This document shows, piece by piece, positions 1-6,257 of a stretch of DNA of 6,257 nt. This stretch comes from Burkholderiales bacterium (GTDB lineage Bacteria > Pseudomonadota > Gammaproteobacteria > Burkholderiales > Casimicrobiaceae), in the NCBI GenBank assembly GCA_031283405.1, contig JAITBX010000209.1:1-6257 (forward strand). Direction: 5' to 3'. Position numbers and translations under genes: made by a program. The stretch's first letter is position 1. The number at the start of each line of letters is the position of its first letter. The notes beneath the pieces are model-generated. The model worked only from the letters and a program-made list of their open reading frames with translations. It was not told where the DNA came from and made no database searches.

Positions 1-474
1 GATCATCCCGACCAGCAGGAGCACCGCCATCACTTCCAGCGGATAGAGATAATGGCCGAACAAGAGCTTGCCCAGTTCGCGCGTGTTTTCCATCGACGCC
101 AGCGGGCTTTCCAGCGACAGATTTTTCATCTTGACGCCGCGCACGATCAGCAAAACGATCTCCACCAGCATCACCGCGCCCAGCAACAAGGCCGGCGCCA
201 TATGGCGTTGCCAGCGCGATGGCCATTTGGGCTGCCGCACATCGAGCATCATCAGAACGAACAGGAACAACACCATCACCGCGCCGACGTAAATCACTAC
301 CAGCGCCAAGCTCAGAAATTCGGCGCCGAGCAGCATCCACAGCGCTGCCATACTGAAAAAGGTTTGCGCCAGCGCCATTGCCGCGTGCACCGGGTGCTGC
401 ATAATGACGACACGCACAGCGGACGCCAGCAGGATCAGCGCAAAGACGTAGAAAAGAACTCCCGTGAAACTCAT
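1..474 (-). CDS. nuoJ: NADH-quinone oxidoreductase subunit J (ND6-like), 3' end cut off by the window
   Basis: Membrane subunit of complex I, homologous to mitochondrial ND6. It sits between the quinone-binding subunit NuoH and the antiporter-like subunits and helps couple quinone reduction to proton pumping. The visible 158 residues start MSFTGVLFYVFALILL and show hydrophobic helices at about residues 5-24, 32-50, 54-77, 93-111 and 145-158. The third helix carries the family's most conserved stretch, YVGAVMVLFLFVLMMLD (62-78), the segment known in this family to hold a pi-bulge that changes shape during turnover. Glu52 lies just before it in GAEFL. The later 'NTRELG...YLYPLEV' (130-148) matches the usual lead-in to the last helix. 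Family members are usually about 165-220 residues, so only a small C-terminal part is missing. The start is fixed by the ATGA overlap with the nuoI stop (471-474) and a GGGGAG 10 nt upstream. The frame is open to base 1 with no sign of damage. Confidence 0.95.
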   Translation of the reverse strand, partial: MSFTGVLFYVFALILLASAVRVVIMQHPVHAAMALAQTFFSMAALWMLLGAEFLSLALVVIYVGAVMVLFLFVLMMLDVRQPKWPSRWQRHMAPALLLGAVMLVEIVLLIVRGVKMKNLSLESPLASMENTRELGKLLFGHYLYPLEVMAVLLLVGMI

Positions 475-965
475 GGCGTCGTGTCTCCCCGGTAAGGCGC
501 GTCTTCTTCCAGACCCTTGGCGATCTGCGCTTCGTAACGGTCACCGACCGCCAGCAGGATGTCTTTGGTAAGAAGCAAATCGCTGTGTTTCTCGCCGCAG
601 TATTCGTAAATCCGCGTCAGTACGATCGAATCGACCGGGCAGCTTTCCATGCACAGTCCGCAATACATGCACTTGGACAGATCGAGATCGTAGCGCGTCG
701 TCCGCCTCGAACCGTCTTCGCGTTCGGCAAGGTCAATCGTGATCGCCAATGCCGGACACACCGCTTCGCACAGCTTGCAGGCAATGCACCGCTCTTCGCC
801 GTTCGGATAACGACGCAACGCATGCAGTCCCCGGAAGCGCGGGCTTTGCGGCGTTTTTTCCTCGGGGACAAGCACGGTGAATCTCGGCTTGAACATCCGA
901 AGGAAAGTCAGCTTCAACCCGCTGAGCAATTCCAGCAACAGCCAGGTTTTCAAGAAACGGTTCAT
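471..965 (-). CDS. nuoI: NADH-quinone oxidoreductase subunit I (two [4Fe-4S] ferredoxin-like subunit)
   Basis: Peripheral-arm subunit (TYKY/NDUFS8 homologue) of 164 residues. It passes electrons from the NuoG clusters towards N2 in NuoB through clusters N6a and N6b. Two ferredoxin motifs are intact: CIACKLCEAVCP (Cys60, 63, 66, 70) and CMYCGLCMESCP (Cys99, 102, 105, 109). By the known family pattern, Cys60/63/66/109 bind N6a and Cys99/102/105/70 bind N6b. An amphipathic N-terminal helix (about 5-22, WLLLELLSGLKLT) should lie on the membrane next to NuoH. The conserved PEEKTPQSPRFRGLHALRRY (34-53) is clearly NuoI. The same frame stays open upstream to an ATG at 1022, but the family start MNRFLK at 965 is preferred: it forms an ATGA overlap with the nuoH stop and has GGAGG 6 nt upstream. 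Length and all eight cysteines are normal. The sequence looks betaproteobacterial from memory of the family. Confidence 0.98.
   Translation of the reverse strand: MNRFLKTWLLLELLSGLKLTFLRMFKPRFTVLVPEEKTPQSPRFRGLHALRRYPNGEERCIACKLCEAVCPALAITIDLAEREDGSRRTTRYDLDLSKCMYCGLCMESCPVDSIVLTRIYEYCGEKHSDLLLTKDILLAVGDRYEAQIAKGLEEDAPYRGDTTP
485..490 (-). promoter_or_regulatory. Ribosome binding site of nuoJ, inside the nuoI 3' end
   Basis: GGGGAG about 10 nt before the nuoJ ATG at 474. The spacing is slightly long but usable, and the start also overlaps the nuoI stop as ATGA. Confidence 0.55.
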
Positions 966-2026
966 GCGCCGCCTCCGAACAAAGTTGACCACCGGACGGC
1001 CACCGCAACAACGATGATCCACGCCAGCGTCAGCGGGATAAATATTTTCCAGCCGAGCCGCATGATTTGATCGTAGCGATAACGCGGGAAACTGGCGCGC
1101 ACCCAGAGGAAGATGAACAACAAGACCGCCACTTTGAGCGCCAGCCAGATGAAGCCGTCACCCAGCGGCGCCATGCCGAAAATCGCCAAGTCGTTGAAGA
1201 ACGCCAGCGGCGCCATCCAGCCGCCGAGGAACAAGGTTGCCGCCAGCGCCGAGATCAGAATCATGTTCATGTATTCGGCGAGGAAAAAGAGCGCAAAGAC
1301 AATGCCCGAATACTCGACGTGAAAACCGGCCACCAATTCGGATTCGCCTTCCGCCATATCGAACGGGTGGCGGTTGGTTTCGGCGATTCCCGAAATGAAA
1401 TAGACGGCGAACAACGGAAGGAGCGGCCATACGTGCCAGTTCCAGAAGCTGCCTGCCTGATGGCGAACGATGTCGCCGAGATTCAGCGTATTCGTCAACA
1501 AAATCACGCCGACCAGCGCGAAACCCATCGCCAGTTCGTAAGAAATCAGTTGCGCGGTCGAACGTAGCGCGCCGATGAGCGCGTAGCGCGAGTTGGACGC
1601 CCAGCCCGCCAGAATGATGCCGTAAACGCCGAGCGAACTCATCATCATGATGTAGAGCAAACCGGCGTTGAGATCGGTCAGCCACAGCTTTTCCGAAAAC
1701 GGCATCGTGCCCCACGCCGCCACTGCCGGCGCCAGCGTCAAAAGCGGCGCGAAGCGGAACAGCATGCGATTGGCGCGCGCCGGTATCACCACTTCTTTCA
1801 GCAACATCTTCAACACGTCGGCAAACGGTTGCAAGAGGCCGTAAGGACCGACGCGAACGGGACCGATACGCGACTGCATCGCGCCGATCACGCGCCGCTC
1901 AGCCAGCGTCAGAAAAGCGACGCACAAAATCAGCGGCGTCGCAATCACGACGACCTTGAGCATCGTCCAGATCACCAAGCCCGGCGCGCCCAGACTGCCA
2001 AAGAAATCTGCCAGGAACTGGATCAT
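962..2026 (-). CDS. nuoH: NADH-quinone oxidoreductase subunit H (ND1-like membrane subunit)
   Basis: Integral membrane subunit of 354 residues that forms the membrane side of the ubiquinone chamber and the start of the proton path. The N-terminal helix (about 17-41) is followed by the cytoplasmic loop ERRVIGAMQSRIGPVRVGP (43-61) and LLQPFADVLKMLLKE (64-78), both hallmark ND1 segments. Further helices fall at about 93-110, 121-143, 160-178, 200-215, 242-266, 292-309 and 329-346. The acidic quinone-cavity loop ETNRHPFD then MAEGESELVAGFHVEYSG (216-241) is complete, with Glu216, Asp223, Glu226, Glu228, Glu230 and Glu238. SFPRYRYDQIMRLGWK (312-327) is the conserved C-terminal loop. Another ATG in frame at 2056 would add ten residues (MRRIPSGGGI) lying wholly inside nuoG. 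The start at 2026 is preferred because it matches the family N-terminus, overlaps the nuoG stop as ATGA and has GGAGG 7 nt upstream. No frameshift or missing motif was seen. Confidence 0.98.
   Translation of the reverse strand: MIQFLADFFGSLGAPGLVIWTMLKVVVIATPLILCVAFLTLAERRVIGAMQSRIGPVRVGPYGLLQPFADVLKMLLKEVVIPARANRMLFRFAPLLTLAPAVAAWGTMPFSEKLWLTDLNAGLLYIMMMSSLGVYGIILAGWASNSRYALIGALRSTAQLISYELAMGFALVGVILLTNTLNLGDIVRHQAGSFWNWHVWPLLPLFAVYFISGIAETNRHPFDMAEGESELVAGFHVEYSGIVFALFFLAEYMNMILISALAATLFLGGWMAPLAFFNDLAIFGMAPLGDGFIWLALKVAVLLFIFLWVRASFPRYRYDQIMRLGWKIFIPLTLAWIIVVAVAVRWSTLFGGGA
972..976 (-). promoter_or_regulatory. Ribosome binding site of nuoI, inside the nuoH 3' end
   Basis: GGAGG 6 nt before the ATG at 965. 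It is made of the codons for the glycine-rich NuoH C-terminus (LFGGGA) and supports the short NuoI start over the in-frame ATG at 1022. Confidence 0.8.
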
Positions 2027-4410
2027 GATGCCGCCTCCAGATGGAATTCTCCGCACACATCGAAACCGGCTGTCAACGGATGCGCCATGTCGAAGCGAAC
2101 GGTGTCCGCCGGCAGTCTTTCATCGCACACCCAAGGCAACTCCGCCGTCACCGCGTTTTCATTCTTGCCCTGCCGTATCCGCACCGCTGCGCTTTTCTTC
2201 AAACCCAAGCGCGACGCCAGCGCCGCATTCATCGCCGCCTTTGGCGATTGCGCCAACACCGTGCGCTGCAACGAAGACGCGCGACGCACCAGCGGATCGG
2301 CGTGGTACATCGACACGCCAGCGATTCGTTCCACCGCCGTTGCCTTCTTCGGCATCGCCGACAACGCTTCGCCGATCTGATTCGACAAACGCGCCGTTGC
2401 GTTTTCTGCCGCGCTGTTGATTGACGAAGCCCGCACAGCTTCCGGCGTCGTTTCGGCAAACGGTTGATTGAGCAACCCTGCCAATGCCGTAATTACTTGC
2501 CAGCCAGGCCGCGTTTCGTCGAGCGGCGGCGCTGCGCCATGAAACGACTGGACACGGCCTTCCATGTTGATGAAAGTTCCCGAGGTTTCGGTGAACGGTG
2601 AAATCGGCAACACGATATCCGGCAGCACGTCTTCTGCCGACGGCTTGAAAGGCGAGAGTGAAAGCACGAAATCGGCTTGCCGCATCGCCGAGCGCGCCGT
2701 GTTGCCCTGGGCAACATCAAACGGCACTTCCGCATTCAGCAACACATACGCTTTTCGCGGCGCTTCCAGCATCGCTTTCACGTTCAATCCATTTTTCTGC
2801 GGCTGTATCCCTGCCAACGCCAAGCCGACGCTGTTCGCCGCTTCCGGCAACACGCCAATCTTCGCTTTCGTGATATCGGCCAGCCGTTGCGCCAGTGTAT
2901 GCAGGAGCGCCGCTTGCTCGTGCTGCTGCGCGAAGCTGCCGAGGAAAATCGCCGCCTTCTCCGGCGCGTTCAGCAAAGAGCGAACCAGCGCCATATCTTC
3001 TTCCGTCGGCGTGACATCCTGCAACGCCGCCGGCAACGACTGCGCTGCTTTTGTTTCCCGATGCGCCGCAACCACCAATGCTGCCAACGCTTGCGCCAAT
3101 TGCGAGGGCGAAACCACTTTTTCGCGCGCCATCGGCATCAGCCAATCGGCAGGCGCCGAATGAAGGCTAGAAATGGCAGCGCCGCGCTTCGCCGCTTGCC
3201 GCACCCGCGCCGCCAACAACGGCTGATCGTGACGCAGGAAACTGCCGATAAACAGCGCCGCTTTCAGTTGCGACACTTCGGCAATCGGCATGCCGAGCCA
3301 GAATACTTGCGAGGCTTTGTCGGTGTGTGAAAAATCCTGTTGACGCAAACGGTAGTCGATGTTGTCGCAATCGAGCGCGCGCGCCAGCCGCGCCATCAGC
3401 GTCGCTTCTTCAAGCGTTGCATGCGGCGAGATCAACACGCCAAGCGAATCGCTGCCATCGCGCTCGATGATGTTTTTGAGACGGGCGGCGGCCAACGGCA
3501 AGGCTTCCTGCCAATCGGCCTCAATCAACGCGCCGTCTTTCTTGACCAGCGGCTTGGTCAAACGTGATTCGCTGTTCAGCGCCTCATAGGAGAAACGATC
3601 CCGATCCGCCAGCCAGCATTCGTTGATCGCTTCGTTTTCGAGCGGCTTCACCCACACGACTTGATTGCGTCTGAGTTGAACGATCAGGTTGGCGCCCAAC
3701 GCATCGTGCGGCGACACCGATTTGCGTCGCGACAATTCCCAATTCCGCGCTTTATAACGGAACGGTTTCGAGGTCAGCGCGCCGACCGGGCACAAGTCGA
3801 TCATGTTGCCGGAAATTTCCGATTCCACCGTCTCGCTGACGAAGGGCGTGATCTCGGCGCGGTCGCCGCGCCAGATCATTCCAAGCTCCATCTTGCCGGC
3901 GATTTCATCGGTAAAGCGCACGCAGCGCGTGCATTGAATGCAGCGGCTCATCTCGGCGGCGGACACCAGAGATCCCATATCTTTTCCGGCGACGACCCGC
4001 TTGCTTTCCTTGAACTGCGAATAGCCTTTGCCGTAACCGACCGACAAATCCTGCAACTGACACTCGCCACCCTGATCGCAGATCGGACAATCGAGCGGGT
4101 GGTTGATGAGCAGAAACTCCATCACACTTTGCTGCGCCGCGATGGCCGCTTCGCTGCGCGTCCACACCTTCATTCCTTCGGACACGGGCGTCGCGCAAGC
4201 AGGCACCGGCTTGGGAAGTTTTTCAACTTGCACCAAGCACATCCGGCAACTTGCCACCAGCGACAATTTTTTGTGATAGCAAAAGTGCGGAATGAAAACT
4301 TTCGACGCCTGCGCGGCTTCCATCACCGTGCTGCCCGGCGGCATCTGCACCGGCTTGCCGTTGATTTCCAGATTGAGCCAACCGCTCTTGTCAACAACGG
4401 TTTCAGACAT
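2023..4410 (-). CDS. nuoG: NADH-quinone oxidoreductase subunit G (iron-sulfur, 75-kDa-type)
   Basis: Large peripheral-arm subunit of 795 residues that carries electrons from the NuoE/F module towards NuoI. An N-terminal [2Fe-2S] ferredoxin domain (about 10-90) holds the N1b ligands Cys44, Cys55, Cys58 and Cys72. The motif HPLDCPICDQGGEC follows, giving the N5 ligands His104, Cys108, Cys111 and Cys117. Cluster N4 is bound by CIQCTRC (Cys157, 160, 163) and Cys207 in DLCPVGALT. The rest (about 215-795) is a molybdopterin-oxidoreductase-like fold without its cofactor; SVSPHDALGAN, the NECWLADRDRFSYE segment and FTETSGTFIN...EGRVQSFHG (about 603-625) are recognisable. The four-cysteine N7 site found in the E. 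coli and Thermus proteins is absent, as is usual for betaproteobacterial and mitochondrial types. The C-terminal third is alanine-rich and more divergent. The ATG at 4410 lies inside the end of nuoF (8-bp overlap), with an AGG about 9 nt upstream. It is intact and of usual length. Confidence 0.97.
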   Translation of the reverse strand: MSETVVDKSGWLNLEINGKPVQMPPGSTVMEAAQASKVFIPHFCYHKKLSLVASCRMCLVQVEKLPKPVPACATPVSEGMKVWTRSEAAIAAQQSVMEFLLINHPLDCPICDQGGECQLQDLSVGYGKGYSQFKESKRVVAGKDMGSLVSAAEMSRCIQCTRCVRFTDEIAGKMELGMIWRGDRAEITPFVSETVESEISGNMIDLCPVGALTSKPFRYKARNWELSRRKSVSPHDALGANLIVQLRRNQVVWVKPLENEAINECWLADRDRFSYEALNSESRLTKPLVKKDGALIEADWQEALPLAAARLKNIIERDGSDSLGVLISPHATLEEATLMARLARALDCDNIDYRLRQQDFSHTDKASQVFWLGMPIAEVSQLKAALFIGSFLRHDQPLLAARVRQAAKRGAAISSLHSAPADWLMPMAREKVVSPSQLAQALAALVVAAHRETKAAQSLPAALQDVTPTEEDMALVRSLLNAPEKAAIFLGSFAQQHEQAALLHTLAQRLADITKAKIGVLPEAANSVGLALAGIQPQKNGLNVKAMLEAPRKAYVLLNAEVPFDVAQGNTARSAMRQADFVLSLSPFKPSAEDVLPDIVLPISPFTETSGTFINMEGRVQSFHGAAPPLDETRPGWQVITALAGLLNQPFAETTPEAVRASSINSAAENATARLSNQIGEALSAMPKKATAVERIAGVSMYHADPLVRRASSLQRTVLAQSPKAAMNAALASRLGLKKSAAVRIRQGKNENAVTAELPWVCDERLPADTVRFDMAHPLTAGFDVCGEFHLEAAS
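2034..2038 (-). promoter_or_regulatory. Ribosome binding site of nuoH, inside the nuoG 3' end
   Basis: GGAGG (in CTGGAGG) 7 nt before the ATG at 2026. It supports this start over the in-frame ATG at 2056. Confidence 0.85.
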
Positions 4411-5695
4411 GATCGGCTACCTGGCAACGGTGGTGTTCGATGTGATACACGAACTCGTCGCGGAAATGTTTGACAAAACTGCGCACCGGCATTGCCGCTG
4501 CGTCACCCAGCGCGCAAATGGTGCGTCCCATGATGTTGTGCGCGACGCGATCGAGTGTTTCGATATCGCCGGGACGGCCTTCGCCATGCTCGATCCGGTG
4601 CATCAAATGCGCCAGCCAGCCGGTGCCTTCGCGGCACGGCGTGCATTGGCCGCACGATTCTTCATGATAGAACTCGGACAAGCGCGCCAGACAACGCACC
4701 ATGCAGCGCGTTTCATCCATCACGATCACCGCGCCCGACCCCATCATCGAACCGGCCTTCGCAATCGAATCGTAATCGAGATCGGTGGCCATCATGATTT
4801 CGCCCGGCAACACAGGCGACGATGAACCGCCGGGGATGACCGCTTTCAACTTTCTGCCACCACGCACGCCACCGGCCATTTCCAGCAGCTTCGCAAACGG
4901 TGTGCCCAAACGCAATTCATAATTGCCGGGACGCTCGACATCGCCCGACACGGAAAAAAGTTTGGTGCCGCCGGCGTTGCCTTTGCCGAGTCCCAAAAAC
5001 CATTGGCTGCCGTTTTTGATGATGAGCGACACACAAGCAAATGTCTCGACGTTATTGATCGTCGTCGGTTTGCCGTACAAGCCGACATTGGCGGGGAACG
5101 GCGGCTTGTAGCGCGGCTGCCCTTTTTTGCCTTCGAGCGATTCGAGCAAGCCCGTTTCCTCGCCGCAAATGTACGCGCCGAAGCCGTGATGGTTGAACAG
5201 CTCAAAGGAGAAATCGCTTCCCATAATGCGCTGGCCGAGGAATCCCGCCGCGCGCGCTTCGTCCAGCGCTTCTTCGCAGCGTTCGTAAACTTCCCATATC
5301 TCGCCGTGGATGTAGTTGTAGCCGCGCGCGCAACCCATCACATAAGCGGCGATAATCATTCCTTCGATCACCATATGCGGGTTAAAGCGCAGAATGTCCC
5401 GATCCTTGAACGTTCCAGGTTCGCCTTCGTCGGCGTTGCAGACGACGTATTTTTCGGGAGCGGCCGCCGGCATGAAGCTCCACTTCATTCCCGTCGGGAA
5501 ACCTGCTCCGCCCCGCCCGCGCAAACCGGAACCCTTGATTTCGGCCAGCACTTGTTCGGGCGCGATACGATCTTTCAAAATTGTTTTGAGCGCTTCGTAA
5601 CCGCCGCGCGCAACGTAATCCTTGAGGCGCCAATTGTCGCCGGTCAAGTCCTTCATGAGCACTGCGTCCGAGCCGTAATCGAGAAAAGCGCTCAT
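4403..5695 (-). CDS. nuoF: NADH-quinone oxidoreductase subunit F (NADH- and FMN-binding, cluster N3)
   Basis: Electron-input subunit (51-kDa/NDUFV1 homologue) of 430 residues: it oxidises NADH with FMN and hands electrons to cluster N3 and, through NuoE, N1a. The glycine-rich GLRGRGGAGFPTGMKW (57-72) and the CNADEGEPGTFKDR segment (86-99) form the FMN/NADH site. GAYICGEETGLLESLEGKKG (173-192) and GLYGKPTTINNVETF (205-219) are further signatures. A SLBB/ubiquitin-like part follows (about 240-330). Cluster N3 is bound by ESCGQCTPCREG (Cys348, 351, 354) and Cys394 in TICALGDAAAMP. The frame is open upstream to 5830, but the family N-terminus begins MSAFLDYGSD at 5695. That start makes an ATGA overlap with the nuoE stop and has AGGAG 8 nt upstream. 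The C-terminus (HIEHHRCQVADHV) overlaps the first codons of nuoG. One small difference from remembered homologues is Gly-Phe-Gly (171-173) where Gly-Ala-Gly is usual. All catalytic and cluster residues are present. Confidence 0.98.
   Translation of the reverse strand: MSAFLDYGSDAVLMKDLTGDNWRLKDYVARGGYEALKTILKDRIAPEQVLAEIKGSGLRGRGGAGFPTGMKWSFMPAAAPEKYVVCNADEGEPGTFKDRDILRFNPHMVIEGMIIAAYVMGCARGYNYIHGEIWEVYERCEEALDEARAAGFLGQRIMGSDFSFELFNHHGFGAYICGEETGLLESLEGKKGQPRYKPPFPANVGLYGKPTTINNVETFACVSLIIKNGSQWFLGLGKGNAGGTKLFSVSGDVERPGNYELRLGTPFAKLLEMAGGVRGGRKLKAVIPGGSSSPVLPGEIMMATDLDYDSIAKAGSMMGSGAVIVMDETRCMVRCLARLSEFYHEESCGQCTPCREGTGWLAHLMHRIEHGEGRPGDIETLDRVAHNIMGRTICALGDAAAMPVRSFVKHFRDEFVYHIEHHRCQVADHV
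4420..4422 (-). promoter_or_regulatory. Weak ribosome binding site of nuoG, inside the nuoF 3' end
   Basis: Only an AGG (within CCAGGTAG) 9 nt before the nuoG ATG. It is the weakest such site in the window, so nuoG may depend more on ribosomes arriving from nuoF through the 8-bp overlap. Confidence 0.45.
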
Positions 5696-6198
5696 CCTTT
5701 GCGCTCCTCTTTGGCTGCCTCGGCGCGCAATTGCGTCAACAGCGCGTCGATCTGCGGCGGCTTCATCTTGCAGCACATCCGCTGATGGCCGGTGAGCAGT
5801 ACCGGCGCTTCCTGACAAGCGCCCATACATTCGGCTTGAAGCAATGTAAACATTCCGTCTTCCGTCGTCTCATTCCAACCGATCTTCAACGTTTTTTGCA
5901 GATGGCGCGCCGCTTCGTCGGCGCCCTGCAACGCGCACGGCAAATTGGTGCAAAGCGTCAACACGAAACGTCCCGTCGGTTTCAGATGGTACATCGAATA
6001 AAACGACGCGACTTCATAAACGGCGACCGGCGGCATTTCCAGATACTCTGCCACTTCGCGCAGCGTTTCGGGCGAAAGCCAGCCGCGCTCTTCCTGCGCG
6101 ATTGTCAACGCCGCCATCACTGCCGATTGCTTCCGGCCTGCCGGAGCCTTGGCGCTGGCTTTGTCGATCTTCTGACAGGCAACAGCGGAAAGGGACAT
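5692..6198 (-). CDS. nuoE: NADH-quinone oxidoreductase subunit E ([2Fe-2S], thioredoxin-like)
   Basis: The 24-kDa (NDUFV2) homologue, 168 residues, which partners NuoF in the NADH dehydrogenase module and carries the [2Fe-2S] cluster N1a. The N-terminal helical region (about 22-70) contains QSAVMAALTIAQEERGWL and the conserved VYEVASFYSMYHL (60-72). The C-terminal thioredoxin-like domain has the cluster ligands in CTNLPC (Cys83, Cys88) and ECMGAC (Cys124, Cys128), spaced as expected. The segment APVLLTGHQRMCCKM (131-145) carries two adjacent cysteines, Cys142 and Cys143, beyond the four ligands; a single cysteine nearby is, as I recall, seen in related proteins. The tail (RAEAAKEERKG) is short and charged. 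The start at 6198 is supported by an AGGA 7 nt upstream and by an in-frame TAG two codons before it (6202-6204), which rules out an earlier start in this frame. The stop overlaps nuoF as ATGA. Length is normal for the family. Confidence 0.97.
   Translation of the reverse strand: MSLSAVACQKIDKASAKAPAGRKQSAVMAALTIAQEERGWLSPETLREVAEYLEMPPVAVYEVASFYSMYHLKPTGRFVLTLCTNLPCALQGADEAARHLQKTLKIGWNETTEDGMFTLLQAECMGACQEAPVLLTGHQRMCCKMKPPQIDALLTQLRAEAAKEERKG
5704..5708 (-). promoter_or_regulatory. Ribosome binding site of nuoF, inside the nuoE 3' end
   Basis: AGGAG 8 nt before the ATG at 5695, lying in the last codons of nuoE. It decides for this start over the upstream in-frame ATG at 5830. Confidence 0.8.
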
Positions 6199-6205
6199 CT
6201 TCTAT

Positions 6206-6209
6206 TCCT
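6206..6209 (-). promoter_or_regulatory. Ribosome binding site of nuoE
   Basis: AGGA within the purine-rich GAGAGGAA, 7 nt before the nuoE ATG. With the in-frame TAG just downstream of it (6202-6204), it fixes the start at 6198. Confidence 0.75.
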
Positions 6210-6215
6210 CTCCCA

Positions 6216-6257
6216 ACGGTCCCCCGAACCGCACACAACATCGACAGCGCCGAGCCG
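6216..6257 (-). CDS. Possible 3' end of nuoD (subunit D), partial, without a visible stop
   Basis: In one minus-strand frame the last 14 codons before the nuoE leader read RLGAVDVVCGSGDR. NuoD proteins typically end in something close to GTQDIVFGEIDR followed by a stop, and nuoD (or nuoCD) normally precedes nuoE, so position and pattern (G-x-x-D-V-V-x-G-x-x-D-R) both suggest the nuoD terminus. Against this, the very conserved Phe and Glu are replaced by Cys and Ser. The codon after the final Arg is TGG (6213-6215) rather than a stop, and this frame stays open for about two dozen further codons inside nuoE. Explanations are a sequencing or assembly error near the edge (there is a run of five C on the plus strand at 6221-6225), a readthrough extension, or chance resemblance. 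Only 42 bases are visible, so this is a tentative call. Confidence 0.35.

Noticed and set aside
966..1022. Nineteen-residue N-terminal extension of NuoI
   Set aside because: It overlaps the NuoH C-terminus in another frame, and the downstream start MNRFLK matches the family and has GGAGG in front.
2027..2056. Ten-residue N-terminal extension of NuoH from an upstream ATG
   Set aside because: The extension (MRRIPSGGGI) lies inside nuoG, does not fit the family N-terminus, and the start at 2026 has the better ribosome binding site and an ATGA overlap.
3661..4473. A 270-codon open frame on the plus strand opposite nuoG
   Set aside because: It lies antisense to highly conserved NuoG coding sequence, its product is rich in Arg/His/Ala as antisense shadows of GC-rich genes usually are, and it matches no family I recognise.
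5003..5785. A 260-codon open frame on the plus strand opposite nuoF and nuoE
   Set aside because: Same reasoning: it spans two real genes on the other strand, ignores their boundary and resembles no known protein.
6014..6241. A 75-codon minus-strand open frame over nuoE and its leader
   Set aside because: It is an out-of-frame shadow of nuoE rich in Arg and Gly, with no recognisable domain.
1..6257. Search for an undescribed system, mobile element, CRISPR array, tRNA, riboswitch or terminator
   Set aside because: The window is fully occupied by complex I genes; I saw no repeats, inverted-repeat pairs with T-runs, or non-coding gaps that would hold such elements.

Overview
This window holds the middle of a respiratory complex I (proton-pumping NADH:quinone oxidoreductase, nuo) operon, all on the minus strand. 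Read in the direction of transcription, from high to low coordinates, it contains nuoE, nuoF, nuoG, nuoH, nuoI and the first 158 codons of nuoJ, which runs off the window at base 1. A short stretch before nuoE (6216-6257) may be the 3' end of nuoD, but it is divergent and has no stop codon where one is expected.

The genes are packed with no intergenic space. E/F, G/H, H/I and I/J share a 4-bp ATGA stop/start overlap, and F/G overlap by 8 bp. Each start has a purine-rich Shine-Dalgarno-like sequence inside the 3' end of the preceding gene. This predicts one polycistronic, translationally coupled mRNA. No promoter, terminator, RNA gene, mobile element, repeat or CRISPR array was seen, and no stretch over 300 bases lacks a gene. 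The operon promoter should lie upstream of nuoA, outside the window.

The encoded subunits cover the whole NADH-to-quinone electron path except NuoB and NuoC/D. NuoF binds NADH and FMN and carries cluster N3. NuoE carries N1a, NuoG carries N1b, N4 and N5 (N7 is missing), and NuoI carries N6a and N6b. NuoH forms the membrane floor of the quinone site, and NuoJ is the ND6-like membrane subunit that links quinone chemistry to the pumping arm. All expected cluster-ligating cysteines and the N5 histidine are present, so the complex looks functional.

The organism is probably a proteobacterium, most likely of the Betaproteobacteria (or a close gammaproteobacterial relative). This is inferred from the nuo gene order, the NuoG type without N7 and from remembered family sequences: NuoI, the NuoG 'SVSPHDALG' region and the NuoH 'SFPRYRYDQIMRLGWK' region all resemble that group. 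The DNA is moderately GC-rich by eye.

I found no undescribed system here. This is an ordinary conserved housekeeping operon, and the only point needing real follow-up is the nuoD/nuoE junction at the right edge.
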